DNA of 64,000 nt from Rouxiella sp. S1S-2 (GTDB taxonomy: Bacteria > Pseudomonadota > Gammaproteobacteria > Enterobacterales > Enterobacteriaceae): assembly GCF_009208105.1 (NCBI RefSeq), contig NZ_WFKL01000001.1, positions 434,001 to 498,000 on the forward strand, written 5' to 3'. This document shows positions 7,956 through 17,949 of the stretch, one piece after another. Each line of letters begins with the position of its first letter. The first letter of the stretch is position 1. A program made the position numbers and the translations under genes. The notes below the pieces were generated by a model that searched no databases, was not told the DNA's origin, and saw only the letters and a list, made by a program, of their open reading frames with translations.

Positions 7956-10847
7956 ATGCTGGAAAATATACTCCATGTTATTTCAAATAATTTAACCAAA
8001 TTTAATCAGCTAGGTGCGAGTGCACAAAAGGACCGGAACATCCTGATGGATAGCATTCATAACAGCTCTGAATTTCTTCATTCTAATGATTTTAGAACCG
8101 CGCACAGGCGTTTTCAAGGGGGTTATAAAAAGTCTGTATTAAACAGAAAGGCTCGAACTGCTTCAAGAAATTTACTTGCAATGGCCTACAAGCGTGACTT
8201 AATTAACGTAACGCTGATGGCATGTACGAATAAAGAAAAGATCAAGGCCGGGCAGGGACTTCTGGCGAAACAGCCATACTTGGAACTGACACCGTCATCT
8301 TGCTCCTTATGGGTTCAGGCAGGTGCGCAATTATTTACTCAAAATAATTTAACACATACTGGCCCTGTAAAAGCGCCATCGCCTCTCGAGGCTATACCCT
8401 CTATACTGACCAACCCACTGAGTTCAGCCTATAATTTAGGGCGAGAAGCCTTAATCAGCGCAGACAATTTCATTAGTAGTATCATGATCGAAATACTTCC
8501 TTGGCATTGTGCTGAGGCCCGCGTAGAAAATAGGCCTAACACTAACTCATTGAGTGAGTTTCCTTTAAAAAATCCTGAACAGAGCGTTGAAGAAGGGAGG
8601 CATATTGGCGTTAGGGCGTCAGTTCATAAAGTCGATAGAGATAAATATGAGGAAATAATAAGCACCATTAAAGCGGAGTATCCCGAGATATATAATTACG
8701 CATCTCTCTTCTTAAAGCTTAAAATTAAAGATAAATATGACCTGGATTTGGACCCCAATAAAGTTTGGTTTAACCGATTCAATTCTGCCACCTCATCAGA
8801 GGTTAGCTTTACCGGCTTTGAACACACTGGCCATCCTCAAGACACTAAAACCCTAACAGAGCAACTGCTGGCGAATTTTGGTACCGAAGACCGACTGAAT
8901 GATGATGCTCTCAGTGGTAATTCCGGTATTTATACTGAGGGTTCATGGGGTACAGTATTTGGTAAGGAAAATGAAGTCCGCCTTCTCCCTGTACAGTTTT
9001 CTGAAATTGTTAAAAACAGTGATTTCAGTCGAGTGTATATCAAAAATCTCGATCTATTTTGGAGAAAGAATTTCTCGAAATTTCGAATTATGAATAAGGG
9101 AATATTTATCTCGCTGCTCGCTAAACACGTGGGTCAATTAAGCGATCAGGCCTTGCACCTAGTGGTTTCTGCGGTGTTAGGCCATAAGTTAAACCTCAAT
9201 AAAATAACTTTGCATGATTTAAAAAAATCGTTTATTAAATTAAATTTTGAAATTATGGCTTTTGATATTAATGGTTATGAGTCCAGTGATATTCTCCTTA
9301 TACACTATCCGCAAAGTGATTTTTTTAATAAAAGTATTAACAGTATTATTGTGTTGTATCAGCCCACGGAAGAGAGAAGCTTTATAGAGTTTGATAATAG
9401 ACAAGAGCTTAATCAGTGGGTAGTCAAACAAGCAAAAAATCCGCAGAGTCGTACAGCGCTGGCAAATCATTTTTCTTTATACGATCGTCAGGATGGACGG
9501 CAATACTCAGGGGTGGATACGCTATTGAAAGAGTTGGGCGATGGCTCACGAGATACGAAATATATCAATTACAATCCTAGGCTGGTTTATGGCGATCCTT
9601 TTACTTGGATATCAATCAGGGCAATGGAACGTACCCGAAGTGATGCAAAGACACTGACTACCACCAATGGTGAAGTATTCAAGCAGCAACTCATCATGAA
9701 TCTCCGGCCTGCGGCTAATATGGCCGGCGTTGCCTCAATGCTTCTCCCCGGCCCCGGTAGCTTGGCTTTATTAGGTATTGGTGTGGTGCAGATTGGGTTA
9801 GGAATCGATCAAACCATCAATGGTGATACTCAGCAGCAGCGAAACGAGGGAGTGTCAGATATTGTCGAAGGTGGGATCAATGCGCTATTTGGCGCGGCAG
9901 GTTTTGGTGAGCATCTTAATGAAGCTGAACTTCCTGTTCAAAGAGCGGAACTTGCCGAGAGCGATCTTCATAAATCGATAAAAATAGACACTGACGAACT
10001 TCATGATGTAAAAGTTTTGGACAGCAATAAGCCGTCAACCTGGGCAGATTATAAGATTGAACAACGTGGCATTACGGCTATCCAAAAAAGCGATGCCGTC
10101 AAAGCGGCTTTGATTGCCGATTCACTAAAGGATTTGAGAATTGCGCTAGACAGAGCAAGTAACAGGCTGCGATTGCCAGAGGGTGAAGAGATCGCCGCAC
10201 GTTATCTGGGACTGAAAAACAGAAGCGAACTCACCGCATTAGATCGCTTAGCAATAAATGAAAATATAACCGGCATGAAGAATTTTTTAATTAAAAGCCT
10301 TGATAATGATAAGACTTATCAAACAGTGAAATATATCGGAACAGGCAATTCAAATACTATTGCATTTTATTCTATTGGAAGTAAGAAAATAAATTTAACT
10401 AAACACTTTTTTTCACCAGATCACCTTTACAGGCTTAGGGTATTGATGCACGAATTTGTTCATGCAGGCGTTAAGGAGGCTGGAAAACCTACGCCGGACT
10501 ATTTTTATTTAAGGGCGAGTACGTTAAAAGAAAATGGAATAAATTTAAATCGAGATGAAATGCTATTTATATCCCAGGGGAAGCTTAATATGGAGTATTT
10601 CATGTCTAAAGATTTTCATTTGCTGAGAGAAAACTTTGCCAAAAAAATGGGAGAAAAATATTGGTTTTCTGCTGCCGTAAAATTTATTAATAACCAGGAG
10701 TTGCGAAAAGCATTATTATTAAAAAATCCAGACACGCAAACTATGATGATAATGGAGCTGGCCTATAAAATAGAACGTGTTATTGGGAACGATGGAAAGA
10801 TGAAACTGCCTTGGGGCGAAAACGAAGAGCTGAAAATCTCTCGCTGA
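7956..10847 (+). CDS. Putative DUF6543-type toxin with C-terminal HExxH metalloprotease-like domain
   Basis: A 963-residue protein with no signal peptide. Residues about 225-420 resemble the DUF6543 (dermonecrotic-toxin-like) region of large Pseudomonas and enterobacterial toxins: DPNKVWFNRFN near 262, SGIYTEGSWGTVFGKENEVR, and DFSRVYIKNLDLFW. A hydrophobic Gly-rich segment near 588-645 could form a membrane hairpin. The C-terminal domain contains HEFVH at 832-836, a zincin-type motif, suggesting a proteolytic effector domain. No immunity-like gene follows; gor is convergent 62 bp downstream. Base composition is more AT-rich than the core genes. The domain assignment is from pattern memory and needs a profile search; the target and secretion route are unknown. 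Confidence 0.6.
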   Translation: MLENILHVISNNLTKFNQLGASAQKDRNILMDSIHNSSEFLHSNDFRTAHRRFQGGYKKSVLNRKARTASRNLLAMAYKRDLINVTLMACTNKEKIKAGQGLLAKQPYLELTPSSCSLWVQAGAQLFTQNNLTHTGPVKAPSPLEAIPSILTNPLSSAYNLGREALISADNFISSIMIEILPWHCAEARVENRPNTNSLSEFPLKNPEQSVEEGRHIGVRASVHKVDRDKYEEIISTIKAEYPEIYNYASLFLKLKIKDKYDLDLDPNKVWFNRFNSATSSEVSFTGFEHTGHPQDTKTLTEQLLANFGTEDRLNDDALSGNSGIYTEGSWGTVFGKENEVRLLPVQFSEIVKNSDFSRVYIKNLDLFWRKNFSKFRIMNKGIFISLLAKHVGQLSDQALHLVVSAVLGHKLNLNKITLHDLKKSFIKLNFEIMAFDINGYESSDILLIHYPQSDFFNKSINSIIVLYQPTEERSFIEFDNRQELNQWVVKQAKNPQSRTALANHFSLYDRQDGRQYSGVDTLLKELGDGSRDTKYINYNPRLVYGDPFTWISIRAMERTRSDAKTLTTTNGEVFKQQLIMNLRPAANMAGVASMLLPGPGSLALLGIGVVQIGLGIDQTINGDTQQQRNEGVSDIVEGGINALFGAAGFGEHLNEAELPVQRAELAESDLHKSIKIDTDELHDVKVLDSNKPSTWADYKIEQRGITAIQKSDAVKAALIADSLKDLRIALDRASNRLRLPEGEEIAARYLGLKNRSELTALDRLAINENITGMKNFLIKSLDNDKTYQTVKYIGTGNSNTIAFYSIGSKKINLTKHFFSPDHLYRLRVLMHEFVHAGVKEAGKPTPDYFYLRASTLKENGINLNRDEMLFISQGKLNMEYFMSKDFHLLRENFAKKMGEKYWFSAAVKFINNQELRKALLLKNPDTQTMMIMELAYKIERVIGNDGKMKLPWGENEELKISR

Positions 10848-10909
10848 CGTCGTTAATGGTACAGAGCTGCCCATCAGCATGATACCCATGGGCGCTCTTA
10901 TTAACCGTA

Positions 10910-12262
10910 TTAACGCATGGTCACAAATTCTTCAGCCGCAGTTGGGTGAATCGCGACGGTATTGTCGAAATCTTTCTTGGTTGCGCCCATTTTAACGGCA
11001 ACCGCGAAGCCCTGCAGGATTTCGTCCATGCCGAAACCAATGCCGTGAATGCCCACGATTTTCTCTTCTTCGCCTACGCAAACCAGCTTCATGCGGCAAG
11101 GTTGGCGATGCTGGGTTACCGCGGTATACATGGCGGTAAAGGAAGATTTGTAAACCTTAACGTTGTCCTTGCCGTATTTCTCTTCGGCTTCTGGCTCGGT
11201 AAGCCCCAGCGTACCGATTGGAGGGTGGCTAAACACCACGGTTGGGATCAGGTTGTAATCCAGATGCTCGTCCGGCTTGTTGTTAAACAGGCGTTCTGAC
11301 AGACGACGACCTGCGGCTACTGCCACTGGCGTCAGCTCTACCGCACCGGTGTTATCACCGACCGCATAGATGCCTTTCACACTGGTATTCTGATACTTGT
11401 CGACTTCGATGTAGCCTTTATCGTTGGTTTTTACACCCGTCGCTTTTAGGTTGAAGTTGTCAGTTTCTGGCTCACGACCGATGGCCCAAACCAGGCTGTC
11501 TACTACAAACTCTTTGCCGTTTTCCAGTTTCAGGGTCAGGCTGCCGTCGGCATTTTTGACCACTTCTTGAGGAATAGAGTCGGTATGCAGCGCCGGACCT
11601 TCGGTGTTCATCACTTCAACCAGCGTCTCGACAATCAGCGGATCAAAGGTGCGCAGCGGCGCGTGTTTACGCACAAAAAGGTGAGTTTCTGCACCCAGGC
11701 CGTTCATCACGCCGGCGATTTCTACTGCGATATACCCTGCGCCAACGACGGCAACGCGGCGCGGCATCTCCATCAGATCGAAGAAGCCGTCGGAGTCGAT
11801 TCCGTATTCCGCACCCGGAATGTCAGGATGGCTCGGGCGACCGCCGGTGGCGATCAGGATGTGATCGGCAGTGATCGTTTCGCCATTCACTTCAACGGTG
11901 TGCGCATCAACGAAACGGGCAAAGCCGTGGATTACGTCCACTTTGTTTTTACCCAACACATTATCGTAAGAGGTATGAATGCGGTCGATGTAGGCGGTGC
12001 GGTTGGCAACCAGCGTTTTCCAGTTGAAGCCGTTTACCTGGGTGTCAAAGCCGTAGTCTGGGCCGTAATGACGGATCGCTTCAGAGATTTGTGCGGCGTG
12101 CCACATCACTTTCTTAGGAACACAGCCGACGTTTACACAGGTGCCGCCGAGTGCTTTTGCTTCGATAATGGCACATTTTTGTCCGTACGTGGCTGCGCGG
12201 TTAATTGATGCGATACCGCCGCTGCCGCCGCCAATTGCCAGATAGTCATAATGTTTGGTCAT
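10910..12262 (-). CDS. gor: Glutathione-disulfide reductase
   Basis: A 450-residue FAD/NADPH disulfide oxidoreductase that closely matches E. coli Gor. FAD-binding GGGSGG lies near the N-terminus, the redox-active GGTCVNVGC has Cys42 and Cys47, the NADPH-binding [10 protein letters not shown] follows, and the catalytic His is in HPTAAEE at the C-terminus. It reduces glutathione disulfide in the cytoplasm. Start chosen at ATG 12262 (MTKHYDY), matching the E. coli protein, rather than an ATG four codons upstream. It stands in the gor-rlmJ-prlC order typical of enterobacteria. Confidence 0.97.
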   Translation of the reverse strand: MTKHYDYLAIGGGSGGIASINRAATYGQKCAIIEAKALGGTCVNVGCVPKKVMWHAAQISEAIRHYGPDYGFDTQVNGFNWKTLVANRTAYIDRIHTSYDNVLGKNKVDVIHGFARFVDAHTVEVNGETITADHILIATGGRPSHPDIPGAEYGIDSDGFFDLMEMPRRVAVVGAGYIAVEIAGVMNGLGAETHLFVRKHAPLRTFDPLIVETLVEVMNTEGPALHTDSIPQEVVKNADGSLTLKLENGKEFVVDSLVWAIGREPETDNFNLKATGVKTNDKGYIEVDKYQNTSVKGIYAVGDNTGAVELTPVAVAAGRRLSERLFNNKPDEHLDYNLIPTVVFSHPPIGTLGLTEPEAEEKYGKDNVKVYKSSFTAMYTAVTQHRQPCRMKLVCVGEEEKIVGIHGIGFGMDEILQGFAVAVKMGATKKDFDNTVAIHPTAAEEFVTMR

Positions 12263-12393
12263 CGAATTTTCCATAAGTTAAGAATGATAAGAAGGCCGGG
12301 AAGCAAGCGTTCCCAAAATCTAATGGCATAGAGTTTAACGCCTGAAACGGCTTTGTCGCAAAGATTGCAGCTATGATTGTAATAGGTTTTGTA

Positions 12394-12418
12394 GCCGAAG
12401 GCGGGGATTGCCTCCGGC
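12394..12418 (-). terminator. Likely rlmJ terminator hairpin
   Basis: On the minus strand a 9-bp stem (GCCGGAGGC with GCCTTCGGC, one G-U pair) encloses a 7-base loop just after the rlmJ stop. The following bases are not a clean U-run, so termination may be inefficient. Confidence 0.5.
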
Positions 12419-12432
12419 GTTGCAGAAAATAT

Positions 12433-13275
12433 TTACTCTGGCACGACCCATTTAACCAGGTGATGACCGTTGCCGTTGGGCACCAGCGCCTCAAGCAACC
12501 ACGGCAGCACGTTTTTCATCTGCTGCTCAAGTTTCCACGGCGGGTTGATAACGATCATGCCGGAGGCGGTCATGCCGCGCTGGTCGCTGTCGGGACGCAC
12601 GCCAAGCTCAATCTGCAGAATGCGACGAATACCGGTAGCTTCAAAATCGCGCAGCATACGTTTGATTTGCTGGCGCATAACGACTGGATACCAAATCGCA
12701 TAGGTGCCAGTAGCAAAACGCTTATAGCCTTCCTGAACGCCTTTTACCACATCCTGATAGTCAGTTTTCAGTTCGTACGGCGGGTCCATCAGAATCAAAC
12801 CACGGCGTGAAGGCGGTGGAAGTTGGGCTTTTAATTGCTGATAACCGTCGCCACGCAGCACGCGGGTACGATCGTCTTTCTGAAACTCGTTACGCAGCAG
12901 AGGGAAGTCGCTCGGGTGCAGCTCTGTCAGGTGCAGCCTGTCGTCTTCACGCAGCAACTGGCGGGCGATCAGCGGCGAGCCTGGGTAGTAACGCAGGTTC
13001 TCGTTGCGATTAAAGTGTTTCACCGCAGACATATAAGGCGCCAGCTCGGCCGGTTGGTCTTCACGCTGCCAGATACGGGCAATCCCTTCCAGATACTCAC
13101 CGGTGCGCTCGGCGTGTTCACCACTCAGCTGATAGCGTCCCGCACCCGCATGGGTGTCGAGATACAGAAACGGTTTATCTTTTTCTTTCAGAGATTCAAT
13201 GATCAAACTCTGAACGGTGTGTTTAAGAACGTCGGCATGGTTGCCTGCATGAAAACTGTGGCGGTAACTCAACAT
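12433..13275 (-). CDS. rlmJ: 23S rRNA (adenine-2030-N6)-methyltransferase
   Basis: A 280-residue Rossmann-fold methyltransferase matching E. coli RlmJ. The N-terminus MLSYRHSFHAGNHADVLKH is family-typical, THAGAGRY forms the S-adenosylmethionine region near 41-48, and the catalytic DPPYE begins at D164 as in E. coli. It methylates A2030 of 23S rRNA before ribosome assembly. The gene sits between gor and prlC as in E. coli, although a molybdate-binding protein gene has been inserted before prlC. The ribosome-binding site is weak. Confidence 0.96.
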   Translation of the reverse strand: MLSYRHSFHAGNHADVLKHTVQSLIIESLKEKDKPFLYLDTHAGAGRYQLSGEHAERTGEYLEGIARIWQREDQPAELAPYMSAVKHFNRNENLRYYPGSPLIARQLLREDDRLHLTELHPSDFPLLRNEFQKDDRTRVLRGDGYQQLKAQLPPPSRRGLILMDPPYELKTDYQDVVKGVQEGYKRFATGTYAIWYPVVMRQQIKRMLRDFEATGIRRILQIELGVRPDSDQRGMTASGMIVINPPWKLEQQMKNVLPWLLEALVPNGNGHHLVKWVVPE

Positions 13276-13569
13276 AATGTTTTTACGTTTTCCGAATAAT
13301 TTATAGTGACAGTAAAATCAGTAGGTTACCGAAAGTTTATACTGTGCAAGAATGCCATGCTTGACGTTTTTTAGCCGTTCTCTACAAAACAGCCGCCGCG
13401 GCAAGCAGGTAATATCTGACAGTATAAACTGTTTAGGGCATAAAAAGTTACAGGCATTAACGGCCACCTTTAACTAACGCGAGCGACAGGTTAGACCGGC
13501 ATGTCATGAGGCTTTAGCAATAAATGCATGCTAACTTCTAAGAAGTCACTTTTTTCTAAGGAGAACACG

Positions 13570-14001
13570 ATGTCCGTTTCTGCGCGTAACCAGCTGTCTG
13601 GTGTTATTTCCTCGCTTTCTGAAGGCGCGGTGAATGACGAAATTGAAATCCAGCTGGCCAGCGGGGCGAAGCTGGTCGCAGTCGTCACGCAGTCGAGTTC
13701 GCACACGCTGGGGCTTAAAATAGGTAAAGAGGTCACGGCACTTATCAAGGCTTCGTGGGTGCTGTTGGCGACGCCTGACAGCGATTTGATTTTCTCGGCC
13801 CGCAATCAGTTTACTGGCCAGATTACCGCGCTGGAAAAAGGCGCGATTAATGCCACCGTAGAGATTAACACTGAAGAGGGACTTATCTTGACCGCGGTTA
13901 TCACCAACGACAGCGTAGACGACATGGCGCTGACCAATGGGTCACCGATTACGGCGCTGGTTAAAGCCTCGAGCGTGATACTGGCAGTGAAGAAATCCTG
14001 A
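13570..14001 (+). CDS. Di-Mop molybdate-binding protein (molbindin)
   Basis: A 143-residue protein composed of two tandem Mop/TOBE domains. The first begins SARNQLSGVISSL and the second SARNQFTGQITAL near residue 76; both end with the typical ALIKASWVLLA or ALVKASSVILA strand. Such molbindins store or buffer molybdate in the cytoplasm, like Azotobacter ModG. Start chosen at ATG 13570 with an AAGGAG site, since a longer frame upstream lacks one. It lies alone, divergent from rlmJ, in a place that E. coli lacks. No molybdate transporter gene is adjacent. Confidence 0.9.
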   Translation: MSVSARNQLSGVISSLSEGAVNDEIEIQLASGAKLVAVVTQSSSHTLGLKIGKEVTALIKASWVLLATPDSDLIFSARNQFTGQITALEKGAINATVEINTEEGLILTAVITNDSVDDMALTNGSPITALVKASSVILAVKKS

Positions 14002-14032
14002 GATTACCAACGTGAGACAACCCAGCACTGCC

Positions 14033-14061
14033 CTTGAATTTGGTCTTGGGTGTCCTCATGT
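14033..14061 (+). promoter_or_regulatory. Heat-shock (sigma-32-like) promoter of prlC
   Basis: CTTGAAT at 14033-14039 and CCTCATGT at 14054-14061 are separated by 14 bp. This closely fits the sigma-32 consensus CTTGAAA-N11-16-CCCCATNT. It lies 48 bp before the prlC start, and prlC (opdA) is a heat-shock gene in E. coli. Confidence 0.65.
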
Positions 14062-14108
14062 TAGTTTTTACGCCTTATTGATGATGTTTCTCATACCAGG
14101 ACTGCCCT

Positions 14109-16196
14109 ATGACCCAATCTACGCAAAACGATTCGTTAGCTAAAAACCCGCTCTTGGAACAGTTCGATTTACCGCCATTTTCTGCGATTCTCCCTGAGCA
14201 CATTGTGCCCGCGGTGAAGTCCGCCATTGATACCTGTCGCGCAACCATTGAAGAGGTTGTGGCCCAGTCTGGTCCTTACACTTATGAAAAACTGTGCCAG
14301 CCTATCGCCGAAAGCGAAGATAAGTTTAGCCGTATCTGGTCACCGGTTGGCCATCTTAATTCTGTAAAAAACAGCCCCGAACTGCGTGCGGCCTACGAGC
14401 AATGCCTGCCGATGCTGTCTGAGTTCGCCACCTGGGCGGGCCAAAACGAAGGGTTGTATCAGGCCTACCGCGACCTGAAAGAGGGCGATAATTTTGCCGG
14501 TTTGACGCTGGAGCAGAAGAAAGCCGTCGACAACGCGCTGCGTGATTTTGAATTGTCAGGCATCGGCCTTTCTGCCGAAAAGCAGAAGCGTTACGGTGAA
14601 ATCACCTCACGCTTGTCTGAGCTGGGCTCCACTTACAGCAACAACGTGCTCGACGCCACAATGGGCTGGAGCAAGCTGATTACTGATATCAATGCGCTGA
14701 GCGGCCTGCCTGAAAGCGCGCTGGCAGCAGCACAAGCGCTGGCGGAAGCGAAAGAGCAGGAAGGTTGGTTACTCACGCTGGACGCGCCGAGTTATTTACC
14801 GGTGATGACCTATGCCGACAACGCCGAACTGCGTGAAGAAATGTATCGCGCCTTCGGCACGCGTGCCTCGGATCAGGGCCCGAATGCCGGTAAGTGGGAC
14901 AACAGCGAGGTGATGGCCGAAGAGTTGGCACTGCGTCACGAACTGGCACAGCTGCTGGGCTTCGACTCCTACGCCGACATGTCGCTGGCAACCAAAATGG
15001 CGGAAAATCCGCAGCAGGTAATTGGTTTCCTGAATGATTTAGCCAAACGCGCCCGTCCGCAGGGTGAGCAAGAGCTGGCTCAGCTTCGCGCTTTCGCCAA
15101 AGAGAATTTTGGTGTTGATGAAATGAACGCCTGGGACCTGCCTTATTTCGCTGAAAAACAGAAACAACATCTGTTTTCCATCAACGACGAGCAGCTGCGC
15201 CCGTACTTCCCGGAAAATCGCGCGCTGTCTGGCCTGTTTGAAGTGGTCAAACGCATCTATGGCATTACGGCCAAAGAGCGTAAAGACGTGGATACCTGGC
15301 ACAAAGACGTGCGTTTCTTTGACTTGTTTGACGACAGCGGTGAACTGCGCGGCAGCTTCTATCTGGATCTCTATGCCCGCGAGCACAAGCGCGGCGGTGC
15401 ATGGATGAATGACTATGTCGGTAGCCTGCGCCGCAGCGACGGTAAACTGCAGCATCCGGTCGCTTATCTAACCTGTAACTTTACGCGTCCAGTGGGCAAA
15501 AATCCGGCGCTGTTTACCCATAACGAAGTGACCACGCTGTTCCACGAGTTCGGCCACGGCCTGCATCACATGCTGACCAAGGTTGAAACTTCAGGCGTTG
15601 CCGGTATTAGCGGTGTGCCGTGGGATGCCGTCGAGCTGCCGAGCCAGTTTATGGAAAACTGGTGCTGGGAGCCTGAGGCGCTGGCGTTTATCTCTGGCCA
15701 CCACGAGACTCACGAGCCGCTGCCGCAAGAAATGCTAGAGAAGATGCTGGCCGCTAAAAATTATCAGGCAGCGCTGTTTATTCTACGCCAGCTGGAGTTC
15801 GGCCTGTTCGACTTCCGCATGCACGCCGAATATGACCCGGCCAAGGGTGCACGCATTCTTGAGACGCTGGCGGAAATTAAAAAACAGGTTGCTGTGGTGC
15901 CTTCACCGAGCTGGGGCCGCTTCCCGCATGCCTTTAGCCACATATTTGCCGGCGGTTATGCGGCAGGCTATTACAGCTATCTGTGGGCTGAAGTACTCTC
16001 TGCCGATGCTTATTCGCGCTTTGAAGAGGAAGGTATCTTCAACCGTGAAACGGGCCAGTCGTTCTTGGATAACATCCTGACGCGTGGCGGTTCTGAAGAG
16101 CCAATGGACTTGTTTAAACGCTTCCGTGGCCGTGAGCCACGGCTGGATGCTATGCTGCGTCATTATGATATCAAAGAGCTGAGCCTTGAAGGATAA
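14109..16196 (+). CDS. prlC: Oligopeptidase A
   Basis: A 695-residue M3-family zinc metallopeptidase. The zinc motif HEFGHGLHH starts at H479, and downstream residues such as PSQFMENW are family-typical. Oligopeptidase A degrades cytoplasmic peptides, including cleaved signal peptides. An AGGA ribosome-binding site precedes ATG 14109. The rsmJ gene follows after 9 bp and is almost certainly co-transcribed, as in E. coli. The upstream sigma-32-like promoter suggests heat induction. Confidence 0.97.
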   Translation: MTQSTQNDSLAKNPLLEQFDLPPFSAILPEHIVPAVKSAIDTCRATIEEVVAQSGPYTYEKLCQPIAESEDKFSRIWSPVGHLNSVKNSPELRAAYEQCLPMLSEFATWAGQNEGLYQAYRDLKEGDNFAGLTLEQKKAVDNALRDFELSGIGLSAEKQKRYGEITSRLSELGSTYSNNVLDATMGWSKLITDINALSGLPESALAAAQALAEAKEQEGWLLTLDAPSYLPVMTYADNAELREEMYRAFGTRASDQGPNAGKWDNSEVMAEELALRHELAQLLGFDSYADMSLATKMAENPQQVIGFLNDLAKRARPQGEQELAQLRAFAKENFGVDEMNAWDLPYFAEKQKQHLFSINDEQLRPYFPENRALSGLFEVVKRIYGITAKERKDVDTWHKDVRFFDLFDDSGELRGSFYLDLYAREHKRGGAWMNDYVGSLRRSDGKLQHPVAYLTCNFTRPVGKNPALFTHNEVTTLFHEFGHGLHHMLTKVETSGVAGISGVPWDAVELPSQFMENWCWEPEALAFISGHHETHEPLPQEMLEKMLAAKNYQAALFILRQLEFGLFDFRMHAEYDPAKGARILETLAEIKKQVAVVPSPSWGRFPHAFSHIFAGGYAAGYYSYLWAEVLSADAYSRFEEEGIFNRETGQSFLDNILTRGGSEEPMDLFKRFRGREPRLDAMLRHYDIKELSLEG

Positions 16197-16205
16197 CGAC
16201 ATCCC

Positions 16206-16952
16206 GTGAGTGTGTTTTTAGCATGTGAAGAAGGCGCCGATGAAGGCGCCTTATCTATTCTGGCCGAACGCTGGAAACTGATTTCTGACCCTGATGCCCT
16301 GATGGCACTGGTGCTGACCCCTGAAAGACTTGAGTTGCGCAAGCGCGATGAGCCTAAGCTTGGCGCGATTTACGTCGATTTTGTGGGGGGAACGATGGGC
16401 CACCGTCGGCGTTTTGGCGGCGGGCGCGGCGAGGCGGTTGCCAAGGCGGTAGGGATTAAAGGCAGTTATTTGCCCGACGTGGTCGATGCGACGGCGGGGC
16501 TGGGGCGTGACGCCTTTGTGCTGGCGGCGCTAGGTTGCCGAGTAAGAATGATTGAACGTAATCCGGTGGTGGCGGCATTGCTCGACGACGGGCTGATGCG
16601 TGGCTATCGCGATGCGGAAATCGGCGTTTGGCTGCAGCAGCGTTTGACGCTGTTACACGGCTCAAGCTTGACTGCGCTCGCTGATATTTCGCCGCGACCA
16701 CAGGTCGTGTATCTGGACCCCATGTATCCTCACCGGCAGAAAAGTGCGCTGGTCAAAAAGGAGATGCGGGTATTTCAGGGGCTGGTGGGCGCCGATGAAG
16801 ACGCCGATGGCCTGCTCGAGCCCGCGCGTCGTTTAGCCACCAAGCGTATTGTGGTAAAGCGGCCGGACTATGCACCGCCGATGGCCGACACGCCTGCTCA
16901 GGCGGCCGTGACGACTAAAAGTCACCGTTTTGATATTTACACGCCACTTTAA
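16206..16952 (+). CDS. rsmJ: 16S rRNA (guanine-1516-N2)-methyltransferase
   Basis: A 248-residue methyltransferase matching E. coli RsmJ (YhiQ). Visible segments include [12 protein letters not shown], the Gly-rich [33 protein letters not shown] (S-adenosylmethionine-binding) and VYLDPMYPH (catalytic NPPY-like position). It methylates G1516 of 16S rRNA. The start is a GTG at 16206, 9 bp after prlC. Its last 38 bp overlap tail-to-tail with the minus-strand MerR-like gene. Confidence 0.96.
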   Translation: MSVFLACEEGADEGALSILAERWKLISDPDALMALVLTPERLELRKRDEPKLGAIYVDFVGGTMGHRRRFGGGRGEAVAKAVGIKGSYLPDVVDATAGLGRDAFVLAALGCRVRMIERNPVVAALLDDGLMRGYRDAEIGVWLQQRLTLLHGSSLTALADISPRPQVVYLDPMYPHRQKSALVKKEMRVFQGLVGADEDADGLLEPARRLATKRIVVKRPDYAPPMADTPAQAAVTTKSHRFDIYTPL

Positions 16953-17760
16953 AGTTCGCGGCTTTGCCGACCAGCATTACCGGCAGGCCCTGATTCAGCC
17001 AGCGGTCAAATTTGGCCTGCTGGCGTGAGTCCAGCGTGCTGTCTGACCAGATCATGAAATGTTCAACCTTAAACGCCGACAGATCAGGGTCATTCACCTC
17101 AAGGCTTATTAACTCCACGTTTAGCCCTTCACCCGCCAGTTTTAGTGCCTCAAGCCACAACTCCAGAGGATCGTCGATTTGCATCGGCAGCAGTAAAACC
17201 TGCGTCTCGGGATGGCTGCGTGTGGTGCGCATCACGTAAGTCGCATATTCAATAATAATGCTGTCTAGCAGACCTTTTTGCTGACTCAACACACCTTGGC
17301 TGCGGGTTGCCAAAAATTCTCTTATCGGCCGCAGCACCTTATTGACCAGGCAATGCAGTGGATATTCGCGGCCAAAACGCCAGAGAATACGCCGCAGTTT
17401 CTGCAATTTCCCCTCACCGAGGCACTCTAAAATCTCGGCCTGCAAACCGCGCCAACTGCTGTTTTGGCGCTTAATTTTTCCCTCGCAGGCAGGGTGGACG
17501 TCTGGCTCGTTAAGGTACGGAGGGATCAGCGCGATCGGTACTCCGGCGGTGACCTTTTTCAGGATCGCATGCAGGCGGGTGAGATCGCTTTCGCTGTACC
17601 AGCAGCTCCCTCTCTCATCGCGCTCAGGGTTAATCAGGCCATAGCGCTGCCACGCACGCAGCGTTGCGGGCAATACGCCACAATACTGGGCTGCAGTTTC
17701 AATACTGTAGTGGCAGGGAAGCGGCGGCGAGCGATCTTTCAGGCAAGAATAGATGTCCAT
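16915..17760 (-). CDS. MerR-family regulator, MlrA/YcgE-like
   Basis: A 281-residue protein with an N-terminal MerR winged-helix domain: [20 protein letters not shown] and [13 protein letters not shown] at about residues 18-52. A long C-terminal region resembles MlrA, which lacks metal-binding cysteines but has a degenerate cobalamin-like domain. MlrA-type proteins activate curli and biofilm genes through csgD in E. coli; whether this one does is unknown. It occupies the spot where E. coli has dtpB between rsmJ and uspA. No clear ribosome-binding site precedes ATG 17760. Confidence 0.8.
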   Translation of the reverse strand: MDIYSCLKDRSPPLPCHYSIETAAQYCGVLPATLRAWQRYGLINPERDERGSCWYSESDLTRLHAILKKVTAGVPIALIPPYLNEPDVHPACEGKIKRQNSSWRGLQAEILECLGEGKLQKLRRILWRFGREYPLHCLVNKVLRPIREFLATRSQGVLSQQKGLLDSIIIEYATYVMRTTRSHPETQVLLLPMQIDDPLELWLEALKLAGEGLNVELISLEVNDPDLSAFKVEHFMIWSDSTLDSRQQAKFDRWLNQGLPVMLVGKAANFKVACKYQNGDF

Positions 17761-17900
17761 AGGCTAACAAAATCCATTTGTTCACAAATGAACCTCTAGC
17801 TATAAGTGAAACAAACCGCTTTGTATAGTTAGATTTAAGTTAATACAAATTTAATAAAGGGAAATTTGAGCTAAATCATTATATCGTGAAATGCATTATG

Positions 17901-17924
17901 CCGGGGTACAGAGCTGCACCCCGG
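17901..17924. repeat. GC-rich hairpin downstream of uspA
   Basis: CCGGGGT and ACCCCGG-type arms form a strong stem 26 bp beyond the uspA stop. Six T residues precede the hairpin on the minus strand instead of following it, so it is not a standard terminator for uspA. It may still stabilise the uspA 3' end. Confidence 0.4.
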
Positions 17925-17949
17925 AAAAAACCTGCCTAGACGGCCGTTC

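Noticed and set aside
17901..17924. Hairpin as uspA intrinsic terminator
   Set aside because: The T-run is on the wrong side for the minus-strand transcript.
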